NCBI GenBank assembly: GCA_029239545.1
Contig: JARBUQ010000094.1
Coordinates: forward strand, 1-10,458
Origin: Paenibacillus sp.
GTDB taxonomy: Bacteria > Bacillota > Bacilli > Paenibacillales > NBRC-103111
Direction: 5' to 3'
Length of the DNA stretch: 10,458 bases
Positions 6,977 through 10,458 of this stretch are shown here, piece by piece (position 1 is the stretch's first letter; every line of letters begins with the position of its first letter). Under the pieces are notes generated by a model, which did not search any database, was not told where the DNA came from, and saw only the letters and a list, made by a program, of their open reading frames with translations. The position numbers were made by a program, and so were the translations under genes.

Positions 6977-7060
6977 ATGGCAAAGCAACAAGGGCATGCT
7001 GCGCAAAACACAACTACTCGAACCTCAGATAAAAAAGGCAAAAAATCCGGCAACAAATAA
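6977..7060 (+). CDS. 27-residue basic hypothetical peptide
   Basis: A short reading frame, MAKQQGHAAQ..., that ends in a lysine-rich KKGKKSGNK tail. It has no hydrophobic segment. A near-consensus AAGGAGGG (6962-6969) lies 7 nt before the ATG, among the strongest ribosome binding sites in the window, which argues that the peptide is made. The small, hydrophilic, basic and glutamine/asparagine-rich composition recalls minor small acid-soluble spore proteins of Bacillales. I recognise no specific family, so this is only a suggestion, supported weakly by the sigma-G-like sequence upstream. It is followed 24 nt later by the 64-residue gene and is probably co-transcribed with it. Confidence 0.65.
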   Translation: MAKQQGHAAQNTTTRTSDKKGKKSGNK

Positions 7061-7084
7061 AACGGCTAGAAAGGGGAAACTACC

Positions 7085-7279
7085 TTGTTAGATCAAGTGG
7101 AAAGCAATTACGATTGTGCTCATGCAAGCACGGATCTGCACAACTTATTGCAAGAGCTGGACCAATTAACTACTGCAAGCAGCAATAATAGCTCGAACGA
7201 GATGAAGGAAACCATGAATCGTCTAAAAAATCAGATCCATTTTATCCGAACGAAATGTGATATTCCTCCGCATCATTAA
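7085..7279 (+). CDS. 64-residue hypothetical protein
   Basis: A small soluble protein starting MLDQVESNYDCAHAS and ending IRTKCDIPPHH. The middle (16-55) is largely helical, with a polar Ser/Asn-rich break (TTASSNNSSNE, 29-39) between two heptad-like stretches, so a helical hairpin is plausible. It has two cysteines (11 and 58) and no signal peptide or membrane segment. The TTG start has AAAGGGG (7070-7076) 8 nt upstream. It follows the 27-residue basic peptide gene by 24 nt and is followed by a hairpin terminator. It may belong to the small DUF2524-like Bacillales proteins, but that is a vague recollection and the function is unknown. Confidence 0.6.
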   Translation: MLDQVESNYDCAHASTDLHNLLQELDQLTTASSNNSSNEMKETMNRLKNQIHFIRTKCDIPPHH

Positions 7280-7321
7280 TCGTGCGGAAGCTTAATGTGT
7301 CCTAACGGCTAATATATGAAA

Positions 7322-7351
7322 CACCTCTGGAGAATATCCCTTCCAGAGGTG
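7322..7351. terminator. Hairpin terminator between convergent genes
   Basis: A perfect 10-bp stem CACCTCTGGA (7322-7331) / TCCAGAGGTG (7342-7351) with a 10-nt loop lies between the + strand small genes and the - strand 2H gene. The T-tract is better on the - strand (TTTCATATATT) than on the + strand, so it probably ends the 2H transcript and may serve both directions. Confidence 0.65.
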
Positions 7352-7371
7352 CTTGATCATTCTGATTGAGT

Positions 7372-7926
7372 TCAGCCTGTTGCAGCAAGTGTGCATGTGC
7401 TGTGATGTATATTCTTAATACAAACTTGTCCTTCATATATAAGCTCGACCAGACCAACTTCTGTTACCCTTGACCTCAGGGGTTTGAACTCCCCTACAAT
7501 TAACTCATAGGCTTGAGCCAACTCCGCTCTGTTCATTCTTGTGGCCAATGTACAATGAGGATTCCAGTGGTTAATGGTGTAATGGTCACTATGCTCTGAG
7601 GTACAGGCCTTCATTTTATCGTGGAATTGTTGGTGAAACTGTTTAAACCTCTCCGTCATAGTCGGGGAAAGAAACAATGTTCCTGATGTAGGAAAGCTGC
7701 CCAGTATATCAAAATCCAATTCTACTTCCTTTTGCTGAGCAAAATCAGCTAGAGCTTCAATAGCTGACTCGATATCTGCCTTTTGGCAAAAAGCGAGGGT
7801 AATATGGGGCCTTACTCCTTCAATCTGGTTCATAAAAGAACTGATCTTATGATCGGCAGCAGCTCTCCAGCAATCCCTCACATACTTATCTGTTTCATCG
7901 TCTAAAAACAACTCAAAGGCATACAT
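7372..7926 (-). CDS. 2H phosphoesterase superfamily protein ('2'-5' RNA ligase' family)
   Basis: A 184-residue soluble protein with the two HxT(x) motifs that define 2H phosphoesterases: HITL (41-44) and HCTL (124-127), both placed at the ends of core strands. The fold acts on 2',3'-cyclic or 2'-5' phosphodiester bonds in RNA or nucleotides. Members of this bacterial branch are usually called 2'-5' RNA ligase-like, but the substrate here cannot be told. The frame is open 25 codons further upstream to 8001. I chose the ATG at 7926 because a strong AGGAGGAGG lies 9 nt upstream and the product then begins MYAFELFLDDE, the usual start for this group; the ATG at 8001 has no ribosome binding site. 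It is alone on its strand between a terminator and the hairpin repeats. Confidence 0.87.
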   Translation of the reverse strand: MYAFELFLDDETDKYVRDCWRAAADHKISSFMNQIEGVRPHITLAFCQKADIESAIEALADFAQQKEVELDFDILGSFPTSGTLFLSPTMTERFKQFHQQFHDKMKACTSEHSDHYTINHWNPHCTLATRMNRAELAQAYELIVGEFKPLRSRVTEVGLVELIYEGQVCIKNIHHSTCTLAATG

Positions 7927-7935
7927 AAAAACCTG

Positions 7936-7944
7936 CCTCCTCCT
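7936..7944 (-). promoter_or_regulatory. Ribosome binding site deciding the 2H gene start
   Basis: On the - strand AGGAGGAGG lies 9 nt before the ATG at 7926-7924. It argues against the longer reading frame beginning at 8001. Confidence 0.75.
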
Positions 7945-8020
7945 GTAGTATTCATTCCATCTTATCCCAAATCGCAGAGCTTTGACAGATTCTCCTTCCA
8001 TTTCGAGGTAGTAAAATTAA

Positions 8021-8207
8021 ATTAGCTGCAGAAAAGCAATTAAATCGTGTGATCCGACTATTTTAGGCCGAATTAGTTGCAGAAAAGCAATTAACTAGCT
8101 GAGGCTACCATTTCGATGGACGTGTCGCGGGAATTAGTTGCGGTTATGCAATTAAAATGGATTGATCTGGGGTGCGGAGTGGAATTAGTTGCTTTTTGGC
8201 ACTTAAT
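8021..8207. repeat. Array of four short imperfect hairpin repeats
   Basis: Four copies of ATTAGTTGC-N6-GCAATTAA occur in the 325-bp gap between the 2H and GNAT genes: 8021-8044, 8072-8094, 8133-8155 and 8184-8207. Starts are 51, 61 and 51 nt apart. All loops are exactly 6 nt but vary (AGAAAA, AGAAAA, GGTTAT, TTTTTG). The two inner units have a full 8-bp stem including one G.T pair; the outer units each have one mismatch. The sequences between units are unrelated and 25-37 nt long. A small CCAT-TTCG-ATGG hairpin (8108-8119) lies between units 2 and 3. No reading frame of note covers the array. Confidence 0.8.
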
Positions 8208-8251
8208 GAACGTCAAAGGTGGCATGTGATGGCTTCGGCTACTGACCTTTC

Positions 8252-8779
8252 CTACCCCAAACTAATCCAGAATCTTTTGACGATATTTCCATCATCCTCA
8301 GTGAATTCTGATTCAAAAATGCCACCCTGCTTCAAAATTGTTTTCTCCGAGCCCACGTTGTCTTTATCGCAAACCAGAAGCACTTTGTCCAAACTTAGTT
8401 TTTTCGCTATTTCTAATGTTTGTGACAACAAAGCGGAAGCATACCCTCGGCGTCGAAAGGAGGGGCTTATCCCATATCCAATGTGCCCACCGCCGTTCAG
8501 CAGCTTCTCGTTCAATCGGTGACGAATGTTTACGGCTCCTACAAGCCGATTCTCCTCGTTCATCAGCCAGTAGGTCGAATGAGGCACCCAAGCAGAATTC
8601 GTCAGTTTTTCCTCGCTGTCTTCCGAATAGAGGAATTCCAGCAGCGTCTCGAAATTACTCGGATCTTGTTCAACAACCCAGGGTACTATGTCTTCGCCAC
8701 TGCTCTTCCAGTCCTCATAAAACAACAGGTACTGTTCGCGGAATTCCATGGAAGGTGAGATCAATCGGACTGTGCTCAT
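8252..8779 (-). CDS. GNAT family N-acetyltransferase
   Basis: A 175-residue GCN5-related N-acetyltransferase, which transfers acetyl from acetyl-CoA to an amine on a small molecule or protein. The acetyl-CoA loop (motif A) is seen at ISPSFRRRGYASALL (104-118), after the strand GGHIGYGI (97-104). The VGAVNIRHRLNE segment (80-91) is the beta-strand region before it. Motif B is around LLVCDKDNVGSEKTILKQGG (134-153), with the N..S contact and the start of the C-terminal helix. It most resembles the COG3981-type predicted acetyltransferases. The substrate is unknown. The ATG at 8779 has AGGAG 9 nt upstream. The stop is TAG. It lies 80 nt after the helicase stop codon on the same strand, with no evident terminator between them. 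Confidence 0.88.
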   Translation of the reverse strand: MSTVRLISPSMEFREQYLLFYEDWKSSGEDIVPWVVEQDPSNFETLLEFLYSEDSEEKLTNSAWVPHSTYWLMNEENRLVGAVNIRHRLNEKLLNGGGHIGYGISPSFRRRGYASALLSQTLEIAKKLSLDKVLLVCDKDNVGSEKTILKQGGIFESEFTEDDGNIVKRFWISLG

Positions 8780-8859
8780 TCAGAATCACTCCTGCCTGCT
8801 AGCGTTTATTTTTGAAGCACTGGTTGATATGGCGGTGTTGGGTTCCACTTCTTGGTGTC

Positions 8860-10218
8860 TTATACTAGCTCGGTTCCTTGGTAACCCATTTTCCTGTAGC
8901 CTTTTACCCGCTTTTTATACATGCTCATTAATACCGGTACTCGGAGATCGATGTAATCGTAAATTTGGACTTCCTTCTTGCTGGCGTGAGCACGATGCAG
9001 TCGACCTGCATACTGCTGCAAAGTACCCGACCAGGATATCGGATGAACGAGGAACAGCGTATCCAATCTGGCATCGTCGAAGCCCTCTCCAATCAATTTA
9101 CCTGTCGCAATAAATACACGTTCTTCGTTGTCTGGGATATTAGCAATCTGCTCGCGAATAAGCTCTCTTTGTTTCTTTCCCATGCCACCTCGCAGGACAA
9201 TAACATTCTTGGCAAAATGACGCAACCGCTGTTCAAAGTACTCTGCATGGGCCGTACGCTCAACTAACAGCAGCGGAGAACGTCCCTTTTCAAGGCACTT
9301 CAGTAAGTCGTCAAAAATCAACGTATTACGAGTCTCATCGGTCACAAGGGTTTGAAAGACATCTTGAATGCTAGGTTGTACAGAGCTGCCCGACATCTGA
9401 AAATCTGTATATCTAGGAACGACCATCAAAGAGAAGCCCCGGGAGCCCGTAAGCATTTTGGCATCTATCTTCATGCGGATTGGACCAAGCTGCATCGATA
9501 CGATTGCCTCTTGTCCATCTTGGCGTTTGGGTGTTGCTGTAAGGCCAAATACATACTTCGCTTGGGCCTTCATAAGGACTTGCTCGAAGCTGTACGCAGA
9601 GACATGGTGACATTCATCCACAACAATTTGACCATACTCGCTTATAAATGGTTTAATTTCACCTTTATGGTTGAGACTCTGAATAATCGCAATATCCACA
9701 ATTCCCGTACGTTTATCCTTGCCCCCGCCAATCACACCTATAGAGGATTTGGGGATATCCAAAAATGTTTGTAGCCGTTCCTTCCATTGATCCATAAGCT
9801 CCCGGCGATGCACGATAATCAAGGTGTTTACCTTTCGCTTAGCGATAATATTGGCGGCGACAACGGTCTTCCCGAATGCAGTAGCAGCCGATAAAATTCC
9901 TATATCCTGCACCAATATGGCTCTTGCCGCTGTATCCTGAAGGGTAGTTAATGTACCTGTGAAATTCACTGCAATTGCAGTTCCCTCATTACGCTTATCC
10001 TGCTGTTCCATGCGAACATTATGCTGATCAAAAAACGCCCTTGCCGCATCATAACATCCTCTTGGAAGTGCAATCTGATTAGGGAGATCCTCTCCACAGG
10101 ATATAACCCTTGGCTTACCATAGGTTGAGAGCCGCATAGCTTGTGTCTTATAGAAATCCGGATTAGAAAAGGAAGCCAGTCTCAGCAAGCGGTTAATTGC
10201 ACTAGGGGGCAACCCCAT
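8860..10218 (-). CDS. SF2 DEAD/DEAH-type helicase, C-terminal part of a TOTE-like primase-helicase (interrupted gene)
   Basis: A 452-residue open stretch encoding a superfamily 2 helicase. Motif I AFGKT (114-118), motif II DECHH (201-205), motif III LTATP (226-230), a motif V region ATGKLIGEGFDD (371-382) and motif VI QQYAGRLHR (401-409) are all intact. The preceding segment GLPPSAINRLLRLASFSNPD...LPRGC (2-55) is what I recall ahead of the helicase domain in large TOTE conflict-system proteins, which join an archaeo-eukaryotic primase domain to this helicase. The ATG at 10218 is only the first one available: it has no ribosome binding site, and the frame continues upstream for 11 further codons to an in-frame TAG. 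The native gene is therefore longer and this part is probably not translated alone. It stops at TAA 8860-8862, 80 nt ahead of the GNAT gene. Confidence 0.75.
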   Translation of the reverse strand: MGLPPSAINRLLRLASFSNPDFYKTQAMRLSTYGKPRVISCGEDLPNQIALPRGCYDAARAFFDQHNVRMEQQDKRNEGTAIAVNFTGTLTTLQDTAARAILVQDIGILSAATAFGKTVVAANIIAKRKVNTLIIVHRRELMDQWKERLQTFLDIPKSSIGVIGGGKDKRTGIVDIAIIQSLNHKGEIKPFISEYGQIVVDECHHVSAYSFEQVLMKAQAKYVFGLTATPKRQDGQEAIVSMQLGPIRMKIDAKMLTGSRGFSLMVVPRYTDFQMSGSSVQPSIQDVFQTLVTDETRNTLIFDDLLKCLEKGRSPLLLVERTAHAEYFEQRLRHFAKNVIVLRGGMGKKQRELIREQIANIPDNEERVFIATGKLIGEGFDDARLDTLFLVHPISWSGTLQQYAGRLHRAHASKKEVQIYDYIDLRVPVLMSMYKKRVKGYRKMGYQGTELV

Positions 10219-10251
10219 TTTGGGAATGTATACTCGATCTGCCAGAACAAT

Positions 10252-10458
10252 CTAAATGACGGCAGGCAGCGGCTCTTCCAGCACATCATTTAAGCGGTTC
10301 TTGTTTCCAGATTCCCAAGGGTGCTCCATATCTTCACCATCAGGCTCCATCAGGCCTAAATTGAGTTGGTCCTCCTCAGCATTCCGTTGGATAAATCGTG
10401 TAACTTCTTCCTCTGTCATTTTTGTTAATTGGGCAAGAAAGCTCCATTGATCGATGTA
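10252..10458 (-). pseudogene. Upstream part of the TOTE-like gene, ending in an in-frame amber codon (partial)
   Basis: Reading in from the window edge, 68 open codons (YIDQWSFLAQ...EEPLPAVI) end at TAG (10254-10252). They are in exactly the same frame as the helicase, with IVLADRVYIPK bridging to its first Met. Matching by memory to intact TOTE-type proteins, PLP..V..VLA..+YI.K.GLPP is continuous across this point, so the stop replaces one internal residue. A CAG, AAG or GAG codon would need one substitution. The fragment contains a TEEEVTRFI helix and an acidic linker, which would join the primase and helicase domains; the primase itself lies outside the window. UAG also ends the GT2 gene at 2924 and the GNAT gene at 8252, so it is an ordinary stop here and recoding is unlikely. 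Confidence 0.7.

Noticed and set aside
7927..8001. N-terminal 25-codon extension of the 2H gene
   Set aside because: There is no ribosome binding site at 8001, while the ATG at 7926 has a strong one and gives the usual N-terminus of the family.
8021..8207. CRISPR array
   Set aside because: Only the stem sequence is repeated, with 6-nt loops that vary. Unit spacing is irregular, repeats are imperfect in every copy, and there is no cas gene.
10252..10254. Programmed read-through or genome-wide amber recoding
   Set aside because: UAG is the normal stop of two intact genes in the window (2922-2924 and 8252-8254), and the codon is followed by ATT with no known read-through context. Mutation is simpler.

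Overview
The window looks like chromosomal DNA of a Gram-positive spore former of the Paenibacillaceae type (Paenibacillus or a close relative). The evidence is moderate GC, strong AGGAGG-type ribosome binding sites, several TTG/GTG starts, a CysP-type sulfate permease like that of Bacillus subtilis, and small basic or helical hypothetical proteins. No rRNA, tRNA, insertion sequence or CRISPR array was found.

Layout. (1) 1-430: a structured leader that ends in an intrinsic terminator just ahead of the hflX ribosome binding site, so hflX is probably controlled by transcription attenuation. (2) 431-1796: hflX, encoding a ribosome-splitting GTPase, followed by two very strong adjacent hairpins, the second a bidirectional terminator. 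(3) 1947-4601: a three-gene glycosyltransferase operon on the + strand (GT2, a DUF6492-like protein, and a GT11/alpha-1,2-fucosyltransferase-like protein). A second GT2 gene, paralogous to the first, converges on it on the - strand (4608-5594). (4) 5722-6810: cysP on the - strand. (5) 6977-7279: two small + strand genes (27 and 64 residues), then a hairpin terminator. (6) 7372-8779, - strand: a 2H phosphoesterase ('2'-5' RNA ligase') and a GNAT acetyltransferase, separated by an array of four short hairpin repeats (8021-8207). (7) 8860-10458, - strand: an SF2 helicase closely resembling the helicase half of TOTE-type primase-helicase conflict proteins. It is cut from its upstream part by one in-frame amber codon at 10252-10254.

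How the parts relate. The four glycosyltransferase-type genes probably decorate a surface or spore polysaccharide. The hflX leader and the interrupted TOTE-like gene are the most informative parts. The first suggests stress- or antibiotic-inducible ribosome rescue. The second is a mobile or defence-type gene that has apparently been inactivated. The hairpin array is the clearest structure that no gene explains.
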